This document shows, in pieces, positions 1-9,366 of a stretch of 35,605 nt of DNA. The translations under genes were made by a program, and so were the position numbers. Numbering within the stretch: position 1 is the stretch's first letter; each line of letters begins with the position of its first letter. Below the pieces are notes generated by a model. It saw only the letters and a list, made by a program, of their open reading frames with translations. It made no database searches and was not told the origin of the DNA. Source of the DNA: Gnetum montanum (lineage: Eukaryota; Streptophyta; Gnetopsida; Gnetales; Gnetaceae); contig MNCI01010150.1 in NCBI GenBank assembly GCA_015680685.1, positions 1 to 35,605 on the forward strand. Direction: 5' to 3'.

Positions 1-44
1 CGAGTTTTCACAGGTGTTGTCATGACCAAAATTTATGCATCAAC

Positions 45-190
45 AATGTCATAGCATACCATGCACACTTTTTCAATATTATATAGGTAAGTGCAGTGCT
101 AATGTTGGTGCAAATATAATATAATGTCATAGCATACCATGCACACTTTTTCAATATTATATAGGTAAGTGCAGTGCAAATGTTGGTGCA
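45..190. repeat. Two-copy tandem duplication, 68-bp unit, period 78 bp
   Basis: Bases 45-112 recur at 123-190 with one visible mismatch (position 100 t versus 178 a). A 10-bp AT-rich spacer separates the copies. The near-identity indicates a recent local duplication. Nothing coding is recognised in it. Confidence 0.9.
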
Positions 191-774
191 GGAGATTGGT
201 AGTTGGTATGTATGTATCAGATTGTGGGTAGAATTAGAAAATGGATGTAGTTACCATACGAACCATTCCATTTATTTTCTAAGGCGGGGCGAATTCCCAG
301 CGAATTGGAAGGAAGATGGCAATACCACGCATGCTATGATGTTGTAACATTTAATTCCATTTCCCGATCTTGAACCATGGGGCTGGGAAGCTGGAACACC
401 ATTAAAATTTACACAAGATGGAGAAACGACGAGACACAAATGATAAGTTCATGTTCCCAGATTGACGTTTCCGTAATTGTTTAAGGATGCGCAACTGAAC
501 ATGATAAGTGTAGAGTAAGTACATTCCAATTCCCAAGAGCGCTTGGGCGCCATAATGTTAGTTTAAGGAGGAATCTCTCCTGCTTGCATGGAAAATGCAA
601 AATCTCAGACACGTACACACGGTATGCGAGAAAGAAGGAAGAACAGCAGCAGGAGCAGGATATTTATGGCAATGGCAATAAACACGCACAAGCAGCAGCA
701 GCATCACCTGGCCTGCTTCATAAACAAATACGCCTCCATGTGACCATGTCTGCCAGTTGTAGCCGGTGCTGCTC
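191..774. other. Stretch without a recognised gene
   Basis: No domain, RNA gene or mobile-element end was recognised. Open frames on both strands around 558-865 are rich in runs of simple codons (CAG/GCA) and lie over the probable promoter and leader of the peptide gene downstream. I read them as chance frames. Confidence 0.5.
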
Positions 775-782
775 TTTAAATA
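775..782 (+). promoter_or_regulatory. TATA-like box upstream of the CEP-like gene
   Basis: TTTAAATA lies about 130 bp upstream of the ATG at 914. It is followed by a pyrimidine-rich C/T stretch (about 790-845) typical of plant transcription starts and leaders. It is placed by position and sequence only. Confidence 0.35.
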
Positions 783-913
783 CGTGCCTCCATTCATCCC
801 TTCCTTCATCACATCACTTCTTCTTGGCTGCGCTGCGCTGCTCTTTCAATCATATATCAACTTAAGGTTACAAGCTAAGCTTAAGCAACGGCCAGCTTAA
901 GGATAAGGTTACC

Positions 914-1169
914 ATGATGATGAAGAAAAAGATACGTGTTGGTACTAGTGTTGGTGATGCTATTGTTAAAATCGAGAGGCCTCATAATACAGGTAGAGGC
1001 TCGACCTTCACCTGGTACAGGTAAAGGTAGAGGTAGAGCTACAGCAGCGGAAGTGGAAGCTATGGCGTTGAGGCTGACGTCTTCGGGTCATAGCCCCGGC
1101 ATGGGCCATGACAATCCCGCTGATGCGGCAATCTCAGCCTCCTTAGCCTCAGCCTCAACCTCAACCTGA
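914..1169 (+). pseudogene. CEP-type secreted peptide hormone precursor, start codon out of frame
   Basis: CEP (C-TERMINALLY ENCODED PEPTIDE) precursors are small secreted proteins processed to about 15-residue peptides sensed by receptor kinases in root and nitrogen signalling. The frame that ends with TGA at 1167-1169 has a hydrophobic stretch (VLVLVLVMLLL, 936-968), a QVEARP junction that would suit signal peptidase, a variable Gly/Arg/Ala region, and ALRLTSSGHSPGMGH at 1065-1109. This lines up over 15 positions with the CEP pattern xFRPTxPGxSPGxGH, keeping R3, T5, G8, S10, P11, G12, G14 and H15. F2 is Leu, P4 is Leu and P7 is Ser. A 19-residue tail follows. The well-placed ATG triplet at 914-922 (A at -3) reads a different frame. 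In the CEP frame there is a TGA at 921-923 and the first ATG is at 957, inside the hydrophobic core. One base fewer in the A5 run at 926-930 would join them. It is either a frameshifted relic or a sequencing error. PIP/IDA-like peptides share the GH ending but fit less well. Confidence 0.5.
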
Positions 1170-2110
1170 TCACGCTTTGGTCTTAAGCACGGGATTGTTA
1201 ACAACAGACTACACTAGAGTCGGTGTTGGCGGCGTCGTTGGAGTTACAGTCAAGTCATGCGACTGTAAGGCTGAGAATACCACATCTATCTCTCTCGTGT
1301 ACCATTAATTGATTATGTTTATGCACTACGTTTAATGTTGTTACAAATATGGCTTTTTTGTGTTACATTTAGGCACCTGCGCTACTCCCTGGTGTGGTTG
1401 CCATTTGGGTTGGGTTGGGTTGATGCACGGCATGACCAGTCCCAGGTTTGACGAATATGCAGGGGTTAGACACACTTATTGCTATTATACCTCTCTCTAT
1501 CGCTGTCCTAAGCAAACAAAAAAAAAAAAAAAATCCAAAAAAAGAGGTAGGTCATCACGCATGCAAATGTAATTGTAATGTAAATTTGTTCACTCAATCT
1601 TAATCTTGCATTTCGCATCTCTTTCAAACAGTATTTCGAAGCGAGAAGCACCTCTCGTCGGCCCCTCGTACGCTCTCTTCTACTTCTTAACTTTCTCGTA
1701 CATCAAACGTAAACTTAATAATTTCATCCAGAAACGACGGAGCACTCCATCAATTGATGAACCTGATTACTTGTGTTACTATTTTTAACTTCGACTTAAC
1801 ATAACTGCCAGCACAGTGAAGCAGTAATGTATACAGCAATGAGTACTAACAATTAGAGGGATAATGATCTTGATACGGCTACCACTTTTTATAAATTTCA
1901 AACCATATCGGTCGAAAGTCTCCGGACCCAATAAAATTAAAATTTACGTTTCACTTTCATTGGCCAGATCCATAAGGCTTAAGCCCTATTCTTCAACCTG
2001 GCTGTCGAGTAAGCTTCTAACTATCATTTACATTCTTGTAGATTTTTATAATGATGTTAATTAAAGTCTTTGGTCATGTTAAATTGAGCTTTTATTAAGT
2101 TATTGAATTA
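1170..2110. other. 3' flank of the CEP-like gene and unassigned AT-rich DNA
   Basis: No second gene is recognised. The first part (to about 1360) could be the 3' UTR. An A16 run lies at 1518-1533, and a short TGGGT/TGGGTT iteration lies near 1407-1421. Small open frames at 1606-2064 show no domain. Confidence 0.4.
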
Positions 2111-2127
2111 TAATTAAAATTTATTTT

Positions 2128-2640
2128 TTAAAGTTTTTCTATGCTGATAAACAAGTTAGAATAAGGTTGTAGATGTTTAGCTTTGCAAGCATATTCATGG
2201 TTAACTTGGCCCCTAACTAGTTGGGAATCACCATAAACCAAAATACTCTTGATTCCTAGTTGGATTACTAGGAGTAAACCTTGGTTAAGACCATCGTATT
2301 TAGCTACATTGTTGGTACATGGGAAAGCAAATTTATAAATTTGATAGATAGGATTCATAAATTTGCAATGAATACATAAGTTGTACTAGAACCTTGAGTG
2401 GTATGATAATCATCAAAATACAAGTATGAATCAAAATCCTTATGTGTTAAAGTTATGGTTGGGAGAGGATTGATTTTGCTTGCACTAGATTCCTTAGCAA
2501 GAGATTTAATAGTTACAGTGGATGAATCTAATAATGGAGCCAATGTGAGAAGATTCACTATGGTTTGCCCTTGTATTGAGAAAGGTAGGATAGGTTAAAA
2601 TTGGTAAGAAACATTATTTTACCTTGTAGTTGTTATCAAG
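2128..2640 (-). pseudogene. Ty3/gypsy RNase H-like domain, relic
   Basis: On the minus strand a first segment (2355-2558) holds LYFDD, corresponding to the first catalytic Asp of the plant gypsy RNase H-like module. After a one-base frame change at about 2356, the frame 2128-2358 holds CTNNVAKYDGL and LGIKSILVYGDSQLV, the helix and GDS blocks of that fold. The catalytic Glu expected in the NxAEYE block is Lys here (AKYDGL). RT and integrase are missing on both sides, so this is an isolated fragment. It resembles the module upstream of RT in element B (30775-31260), so both probably come from related OTA-clade elements. An unrelated solo LTR begins at 2715. Confidence 0.75.
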
Positions 2641-2709
2641 AGGATATTATGTGGAAGAATAAAAAAAAAGGAGAATTTCTCTTCTTAGTGGTTGATAGTG
2701 ATTCATAAC

Positions 2710-2714
2710 ACTAT
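2710..2714. repeat. Left target-site duplication ACTAT
   Basis: It matches 3609-3613 exactly and directly abuts the TG end of the solo LTR. Confidence 0.8.
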
Positions 2715-3608
2715 TGATGAATCATGGTTATCGGGACTACGTATACTAGGCCTCATATACTAGGCCTTGTATACTAGGCAGGTTGCGTATACTAGGCCCC
2801 GTATACGTAGCCTTGTTTATGCAATGTCTGTTCTAGCCTATAAATAAGTGTGCTTCTGCCACACTTAGGCATCTTTTAGTTAATTGTAGGGGAAGCTTTT
2901 GTAGTTTGTTTCTGTAAAAGTTAGCTTATTTTCCCAAGTGCATGCCCGCAGTGTGATGCTTGTAATTGTACGGAACCTTTATTCGAGTGTGACGTACTTG
3001 GACATGCACATCATCAGCAATAAAGATTGAGATTACTTCATCATTGCAGCATTCACTTAGTTTTAATTGTTTAATTGTTATTGTTATTTATTATCTTTTT
3101 AGTTAATATTTCTTTGCCATCATTTATTATTCCTATTGTTAAATGCAAAATGAGTACGACTTAATCACGAGCATTTAAGTATGACCACTTGGTAACCTAG
3201 TAGCGTACCTAGGATCTGCGCTTGGTAATCCTAGTAGTAGTTGTGCATGAGGTCCAAGATGTGTACAGATGATTAAGGAACGGATGCTCATTGCACTTAG
3301 GCTAGTTTAGACTCTCTCCTCCCATGTCCCATTAGCTTAGACTTAATTTCTTATTGCTTATTAGTTTAAACAAAGTTATTTTCCATTGCCTCTAGGAGTA
3401 GCACTAGTTTAGGTCCACATCATACACCTCACTCTGGACTAAACCATACATGATAAAGCAAATACTAGTCCAGGTGGGAAGACACCAAACTGCGATCAAC
3501 ATGTTATGATCTACATACCACAACTAGCCCGTCTGCGGAGTTCGACTAGATCGTGCATGAACGCCTGTATTTGTATGGTTGAGTGTAGGGGTACCTTGCT
3601 ACCCATCA
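2715..3608 (+). mobile_element. Solo LTR, OTA-type Ty3/gypsy (894 bp)
   Basis: It starts TGATGAATC and ends CCCATCA, and ACTAT flanks both sides. No primer-binding site follows, so this is a solo LTR left by LTR-LTR recombination. Signals in order: an iterated TATACTAGG motif (2742-2812), TATAAATA at 2839-2846, poly(A) signal AATAAA at 3019-3024, then a U5 ending in a GGGGTACCTTGCTACCCATCA-like tail. The U5 text (TGAGTACGACTT..., GGAGTTCGACTAGATC...) recurs in the LTR at 33191-34132 and, more decayed, at 5751-6575. All three therefore belong to one LTR family. Confidence 0.88.
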
Positions 3609-3613
3609 ACTAT
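3609..3613. repeat. Right target-site duplication ACTAT
   Basis: Second copy of the 5-bp duplication made when the LTR element at 2715-3608 inserted. Confidence 0.8.
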
Positions 3614-3728
3614 GATGAAGGGTGTTACTTATGACTCGGCTAGCCACTTAGATAAGAAGGTGGCTAAGGAACTAGGCAATAAGAAGTTAGCTGATAGCAT
3701 GGGTTCTTGTAACTCTATGAACTATTAG
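3612..3728 (+). CDS. Short open frame of unknown nature (38 codons)
   Basis: The frame begins MMKGVTYDSASHLDKK and stops with TAG at the edge of the copia LTR. Composition is lysine-rich and helix-like (DKKVAKELGNKKLADS), unlike the AT-rich noise around it. If the solo LTR is removed, the frame runs about eight codons further upstream to a stop. I do not recognise it. It could be a fragment of a host gene or mobile element caught between two insertions, or chance. Confidence 0.2.
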   Translation: MMKGVTYDSASHLDKKVAKELGNKKLADSMGSCNSMNY

Positions 3729-4166
3729 TTATTGGCCAGAGCTAAAATTGAATATATAAGCCCAAAAATCCACATAGGCTAGATTAAATAAGAAAAGAAA
3801 CTTTATTTTCCACAGCACATCCAATTCATCAATTGGATGGATACTTATACATTTTTGTTTACTATATATGGAATAAACTAATATGGACCCATATTCCACT
3901 ATTTATGGATCTCAACTAATTTTGGAGAAACTGACTTTGACCTTCCAACTAAATTTTGTTAATTGTTAATTCCGATACATGGGCAGACCCATTGAATATA
4001 TTATTTAATATAAATCCTTAATAACTAAAAAAGGCTCAAATATGTGGACATTCCCATAATGTTATTTTAGCAAGAAAAATATTAGCAATTACCCGTTTGA
4101 TGGTAAGTCTACTAGTCTTAACCATCATAAGACACACTAAACTTTAGTTGGAATAAGCCCCCAACA
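3726..4166 (-). mobile_element. 3' LTR of a minus-strand copia element (441 bp)
   Basis: On the minus strand it begins TGTTGGGGGC at 4166 and ends at 3726 with a decayed terminus (plus-strand TA in place of TG). The first ~175 bp on the plus strand recur at 5582-5750, including AAATAAGAAAAGAA and the CATCCAATTCATCAATT block. The pair brackets a copia gag relic read on the minus strand. Confidence 0.8.
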
Positions 4167-4489
4167 TAGCCTTATTTCTACAAGCACAAGGAAAACTAAA
4201 TTTTAATTAAAATTTTTCCATACCACTTGAAATAAAATTAATTTTTTTATGTATACAATAACCAAAATAAAAAAAATCTCTTCACTATAATTAATCTCTT
4301 CTCCAATGTATCTCCTCAACAATGATGTGCATGCATGATATCATCACAAGTGTTCTTATTACTAAAGATTCTCATCACCAAGTGGTGGTTTTAGTTTTAT
4401 CTTGGTTAAAAGTATTTGATGTTTTTATTAGAGCCTCTTCATCTTTACCATCTTCAAAGGCTCTGAAGGAGTTGAATTTTTTGATTTTT

Positions 4490-5184
4490 CCATTTAGCAC
4501 ATCATGAGCTTAAACCTTGTAATTAATCCAAAAATGACCTAGTTTTTTACAATATAAACAAGGCTTTCTAGATTGCTTTGAAATTAATCCTCTTAGAGTA
4601 TATATCAAGGCTTGATCTCCAAAAGTGGCCTACCCAAGGACATTTTCACTCTCTTCCATTAAGGTAGAAATTACCTTTTTAAGATTAGCATTTGTGCTTT
4701 TAACTGTAAAAAGTACATTTGCAAAGAAAGTTGGCATACTATTCAATAAAATTGCCTTACCATCATCATCACTAATTGCACAATTTATTCTAGCTAGTTG
4801 AGCATGAATAGAATTAAATTTATTTATATGTGCCACAATATTATCACTTTCAGCCATCATTAAAATGAATAATTATTGTTTCAATGAAAGTGTAGTGGAA
4901 AAAATTTAAGAACCAAATAAAGAATTCAAAGGATTCTATATCTCCTTGGATGTAGCATTTGGCTTGATTAAATGCAAATAAGGATTAGCAAGAGAAAGCC
5001 CAATAAAGGAGAATGCTACTTCATCTTTAGCCTTTCATTCAATTCTTTTGTCTACATCTTATGGTTCTTGGATTGTGCTAGAAATGTAACCTAATAAATC
5101 TTCTTTAATTAAAATAAGTCTCATTTTTGTTTACCAAGTATGAAAACCTTGGCCGTTAAATTTTTCATTCTTTGGATTACCCAT
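4490..5184 (-). pseudogene. Ty1/copia gag (UBN2 type), broken
   Basis: Gag forms the particle that packages element RNA. Reading leftwards from an ATG at 5184, MGNPKNEKFNG leads into a GFHTW block in which the codon after Trp is a stop. Then comes MRLILIKEDLLGYI, the start of the copia gag core. The frame 4630-4860 holds HINKFNSIHAQLARINCAIS and the ILLNSMP block typical of UBN2-type gag. A zinc-knuckle follows at about 4510-4560, KPCLYCKKLGHFW, where the final Cys is Tyr. Several stops and frame changes interrupt the gene. Only about 0.3 kb with no protease, integrase or RT lies between the knuckle and the LTR, so the element is gag-only. Confidence 0.8.
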
Positions 5185-5567
5185 CAAAAAAAAATATTTT
5201 TTTTAAAAATAGTTATGCAAGAAAGATTACAGACATTGTGGAAACACATATTAACATAATGCTATAGTTAACTTCATGTTGATTCTTATTGATAATAAAT
5301 GTGTAATCCAAAGATAAATTGCAAAATTATAGGAGTTAATGCATGATTCAAAAGGTGTTTGGGCTAAAGCTGAAACACATGATTAATTTTTTGTAAAAGT
5401 CTCATTTTTATTAAGGCCTTAGTATTATGTTATATATAACTACCTTTAAATCAATGCTAAAAAAACTTGGATTTATCTTAGTGTTTGGTACCTTAGCATA
5501 CTAGATTAATTTCAATTTCTTCAAATCAATATTGTAGTAATTTCATGGACTTGAGCAAAGATTCATT

Positions 5568-5579
5568 ACTTTGAAACTA
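5568..5579 (-). promoter_or_regulatory. Decayed tRNA-iMet primer-binding site of the copia element
   Basis: On the minus strand, two bases inside the right LTR, TAGTTTCAAAGT matches the standard copia primer site TGGTATCAGAGC at 8 of 12 positions. Three of the four differences are G-to-A or C-to-T. Its position supports the minus orientation and makes the right LTR the 5' LTR. Confidence 0.55.
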
Positions 5580-5581
5580 AT

Positions 5582-5750
5582 TGTTGGTTTTTGGCTAGAG
5601 CTAAAACCAAATTTGTAAGTCCAAAAATCTACATAGGACAAATTAAATAAGAAAAGAAGTTTTATTTTTCACTTTACATCCAATTCATCAATTAGATTTA
5701 TATTTATACATTGTTATTTATTATATATAGGACAAACTAATATGGATCCC
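5582..5750 (-). mobile_element. 5' LTR of the copia element, truncated
   Basis: It begins TGTTGG on the plus strand and parallels 3726 onward through AAACTAATATGGA(T/C)CC, then similarity stops at about 5750. The remaining ~270 bp are absent. The following sequence is the LTR of element 1, so insertion or deletion at that junction removed the rest. Confidence 0.75.
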
Positions 5751-6575
5751 AATAAAGCATAGTCAATTGGGTGCGTCAACAGGCATGCATTGACCCTGAT
5801 GTAAATAAGCCTATATAAATGTGCATATCAACTACATTTATGGCACATTAAGTCCATAGTGTAGAAAATCTCTTGTAGTTTGTTATTTCTAGAGTTGGAA
5901 TATTTTCATGTGAGTGCCTGTAGTGTGAATTAAGAGATTGTATGAATCTTTATTTGAGCATCATGTACCTGAATACTTTGATGTGAACAACAATAAAGAT
6001 GAGATTTTTGATATTCATTGAAACACTTAGGCTAGCATAATCTCTCTTATCAACATTTTACTTTACATGCATTTTACATTCTCTGTTATAATAATTAAAA
6101 GCAATTAATAATGAAATCATAAATGCAACCACTTCGAGCATAATGTACAATGCTTGGTAATCCTAGTAGTGACCATTTGGTATGCCCAATAATCATTGCT
6201 TGGTAACCCAGTAGCATTAACATTAGTTCAAGATGTGTACAGAAGGTGGGAATGACTACTTATGATAGGATAGTTAACCTTTAGATCAATTAGGTAGTCA
6301 AAAGAGATCATAGTTATTTCTTCATCCTTTTACCTACAAATTAAGATAAAAAGATAAAAATATAAATAGAAACAAATATCATATGCTTTAACTTACACTT
6401 AATCATATGTAGGAGCATACAAAGTGAGAGTTAGGAAGAACAATCACATGCCTTTTAGGTTCACAATCTTTGTTTATAGATGAACTTAGGAACTAAGTCA
6501 ACAAAATTCAACTAGATCACTAGTGCACACTTGTGATTCGTATGGTTGGACATAGGGTATACTTGCTGCTCATCA
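5751..6575 (+). mobile_element. 5' LTR of gypsy element 1
   Basis: The left edge is approximate because no clear TG end survives. TATATAAAT is at 5812-5820 and poly(A) signal AATAAA at 5992-5997. The downstream order of short blocks (CTTGTAGTTTGTT, AATAAAGAT, AATGTACAATGCTTGGTAATCC, TTCGTATGGTTG) parallels the solo LTR at 2715-3608. It ends CTCATCA at 6575, one base before the primer site. It looks older and more diverged than the LTR at 33191. Confidence 0.75.
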
Positions 6576-6576
6576 T

Positions 6577-6594
6577 TGGCACTATTGCTAGGGA
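6577..6594 (+). promoter_or_regulatory. Primer-binding site, tRNA-Asp type, element 1
   Basis: TGGCACTATTGCTAGGGA corresponds to TGGCGCCGTTGCCGGGGA, the complement of the plant tRNA-Asp 3' end used by many Athila/Tat elements. It sits one base after the LTR terminus and parallels the better-preserved site at 34134. Confidence 0.7.
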
Positions 6595-6859
6595 TTTAGT
6601 TTAGCTAATTGCGCTAAGTAGAAAAAGATCATGACATTATACAAAGACGTTAGGACCAATCAACAATAAATCATTAAGGAAATATGAATAAGCACATTGT
6701 TTTTAGTGAAAGCTAACATGACTTCTTCTTGCAGGGATGAACCTCCACTATTTATAGTTACATCTAATTAGTGATAGGAGGTTCAAAAAATGCCCCAACG
6801 ACTTTGTGTTGTCTACACTCATCTGAATCCATATAATTCAAATTTCACTTTCATCTTAC

Positions 6860-8650
6860 ATTAAGACAAACAACTACTTTGGAGGGATATGGAAGGAAAC
6901 ATTGTGTTTCCTTCCAAACAATTAGTTTCTAGCATGCTCATGAGTAATCTGATTAGAATGGGCATCATTACACTCAATGCAGAGTATGAAGTCCAATACT
7001 ATACTTATCATGATTATCATCCTACTGATGCCTAGCATAAGAAGGATATGTAGATGAAGGCATGATTTGAAGCCTCTAAGGATAAGCAGGTTTCAACCTA
7101 ATTATTCTTGCAACAACATAACAAAGGTGAGGACTTCTTTTAAGGCCAATCCCAAGACACAAAATCTCCTCCTTTCTATGATGAGGAGACCTTTAGCCAA
7201 AGGTTGTAGTCAATTTTGGATAACTTGGGTGAGGGAAAGAATGGTTCTCAAGACCAGGGAGCTTCAAAAGACAACAACCATAGCCACTCATTCAAAGGAA
7301 AGGATAATGACAAGCATAAAGACAAAGCAAGCCAACCTAATTAGGGTAGCAACCAAAGTAGAAGAACTAGTAGACATTGTTTTGCTAGTTCTCCTTATTC
7401 TTTATCCTCAAATTTCAATAGGGGGGAGAGGAGTTGAGAGAGAAGGAGGAATAGATGAGCTTGGGATGGAGATGAATGATGGGATTGAGATGAACGCAAA
7501 TCCCACTAGGATGGTCGAGAATAGGAGCAAGGATGACAACAAGGAAAGGAGCATCATCAAGAAACAAGACATAGCAAGACTCATCATAGACATCATGGCC
7601 ATGATAGGGGCCACCAAGATCATTATGATGATGATGAGCCTCTGTTGGCTACCCAAAATATGTTGAACATTTCAAAGGTAGTTAGAATTTCAACAAGCCA
7701 CTTGAAAGATAGTCGAATTAAGAGGTTGGATATGAACAATATCCCCAGGTTTGAAGGGGATATAATTCAGATCCACAGAGCCATCTTCAAGTCTTTCACA
7801 ATGCCTATGCCTTACAGAACATAGAGAATGAATGACAGAAGCTAAAGCTATTCCAAGGGACACTCATCAAGGAAGATGAAGGTTGGTACTAGTCCTTAGA
7901 AATGAAATTTGTTTGCTGATGGAGTACTATGTTGGAAATCTTTAATGAAAAATACCAAATGTAATCCAAAGTGTCCAACTTGTGGAGATAGATCCAAAGA
8001 TGGAAACAAGGCAATCATGAATCCTTGAATGTAGCCTTGTGTAGGTAATATTCTCTTCTACACTAATTCTTGGGCCATGGATACTTCTAAAGGGATTAGT
8101 TCTACCATTTCATATATGGGCTTAAGAGTGAAACAAGGAAAACCTTTGGAGTCTATGCTTAAGGTAGACTTTCTAAATTATAGGCCCATAAAATCCAAAG
8201 AATAATTGATTAGATGGCTAAAGAAGAGGGATAGATCAAAAAACATGAAAGTGTAGAAGAGTATAACAAAGACTCCTCCATTCACAAAAGGGAGATGCAT
8301 TTCTATGTCACTAAGGAGGAAGCACCACTTAATGAAGTGGTACAAAGGAAAACCTTGCCGATATAAAAATGTATTATTGAAATATCAGTTAAGGTAGATA
8401 AGATGTCAAATTACTTAGATTAGAAGTTTCAAATAGCTTTGAAAATTGCAAAGAAGCAAAAAGTCCAAGGGAATAGTGATCAAGAAAGAAGGAAGAGAAA
8501 GGATGCAAAATAGGAATATTACAAGTATAAGAGTAAATTTGCAATAGTTGAGGAGGTTGAAAATTCCAAAATAGATGATGATAGATGTGAAATATGCTAA
8601 TAAAAATATCCTAAGAGATGTTGCCTAGTGATGTCACATCTATAGAAATC
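6860..8650 (+). pseudogene. gag of gypsy element 1, heavily broken
   Basis: A block near 6870-6905 (WRDMEGNIVFPSKQ-like) is equivalent to the gag N-terminal block of element 3 near 34447. A charged linker at about 7555-7640 reads HHRHHGHDRGHQDHYDDDE. From 7700, HLKDSRIKRLDMNNIPRFEG is nearly the same as 35195-35250 of element 3, followed by the capsid-like region with WQKLKLF-type text (7835-7990). Stops and frame changes occur throughout. A 199-codon open frame at 7067-7666 is out of register with this gag frame and is a shadow. Gln/Tyr/Pro-type text near 8720-8900 may be the gag C-terminus. No usable product remains. Confidence 0.75.
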
Positions 8651-9366
8651 TAGGGTGTACGCATTAAATTCTAGATTAGCAAAGTGACAAGCACCTAGGT
8701 AGTTTCCTTATCCACAAGGAAACTATATGTAGTAGTTCCACCAACAAATGTATTACCTAAGTGGAGTGCCACCATAGATTCAAGAGCAACACTGGTAGTG
8801 AAAACATCCACAGTTATGGAGGATGCCACCACCACAGTAGCAATATCCCTATAGACAACTTGACCCTTATGGATATTATGTTCAGCAGCCTATATCCTTG
8901 CATGTCTCCTTTATTCATGCCTTCTTTCCTTACCACCACTACTCTTTAGAATACTATAGAGCACATTATACAAGAGAAGAGTCTTCTTTTTTCTTTCATC
9001 TTATATAGCACCCATCAACTCCTACACCTTAACCAACTACACCTTTGTCACCTACTCTATCCATGTAGGGTGAAATCCCCACACAACCATAATAATGAAA
9101 TGTTGAGAGGGTGGTGAATCTATAGCCATATATCCTTTCAAGTGGTCCTCAACCAAAGCCTCATAAGAGATCATTTTTTAGAACTAGTACCCTTTGAAGC
9201 CCTCACAAATACCCATGGCTACTAACCCTACTATCTCTACCTTTGAAAATTCTACCATGCTACCTTTAAACTAAACATCTTTTCAAATCAACAAAGTCAT
9301 GTTGATCCATGTGGTCACAGATTGAATCAAGGTTGGCCATCTTCCTAGGAAAAGATATGTTCCTAG
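8651..9366. other. Degraded sequence between gag and an insertion
   Basis: It probably still belongs to element 1 gag (proline-, glutamine- and histidine-rich readings), but no conserved block is left. A minus-strand reading beginning MANLDSICDHMDQHDFVD near 9337 is open for about 22 codons and is not recognised. Confidence 0.3.

Noticed and set aside
558-865. Overlapping open frames on both strands before the CEP-like gene
   Set aside because: Low-complexity codons and promoter-like content; no domain on either strand.
1405-1425. TGGGTTGGGTTGGG text as a telomere-like repeat
   Set aside because: Only about three imperfect units and not the TTTAGGG plant telomere unit.
1518-1533. A16 run as a poly(A) tail marking the CEP-like unit as a retrocopy
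   Set aside because: It lies about 350 bp after the stop with no clear poly(A) signal and no flanking target duplication seen. CEP genes usually lack introns, so intron loss cannot be used as a test.
7067-7666. Longest plus-strand open frame in the window (199 codons)
   Set aside because: It is out of register with the gag of element 1. The true gag reading in another frame gives the His/Arg/Asp-rich linker and joins to conserved blocks at 7700.
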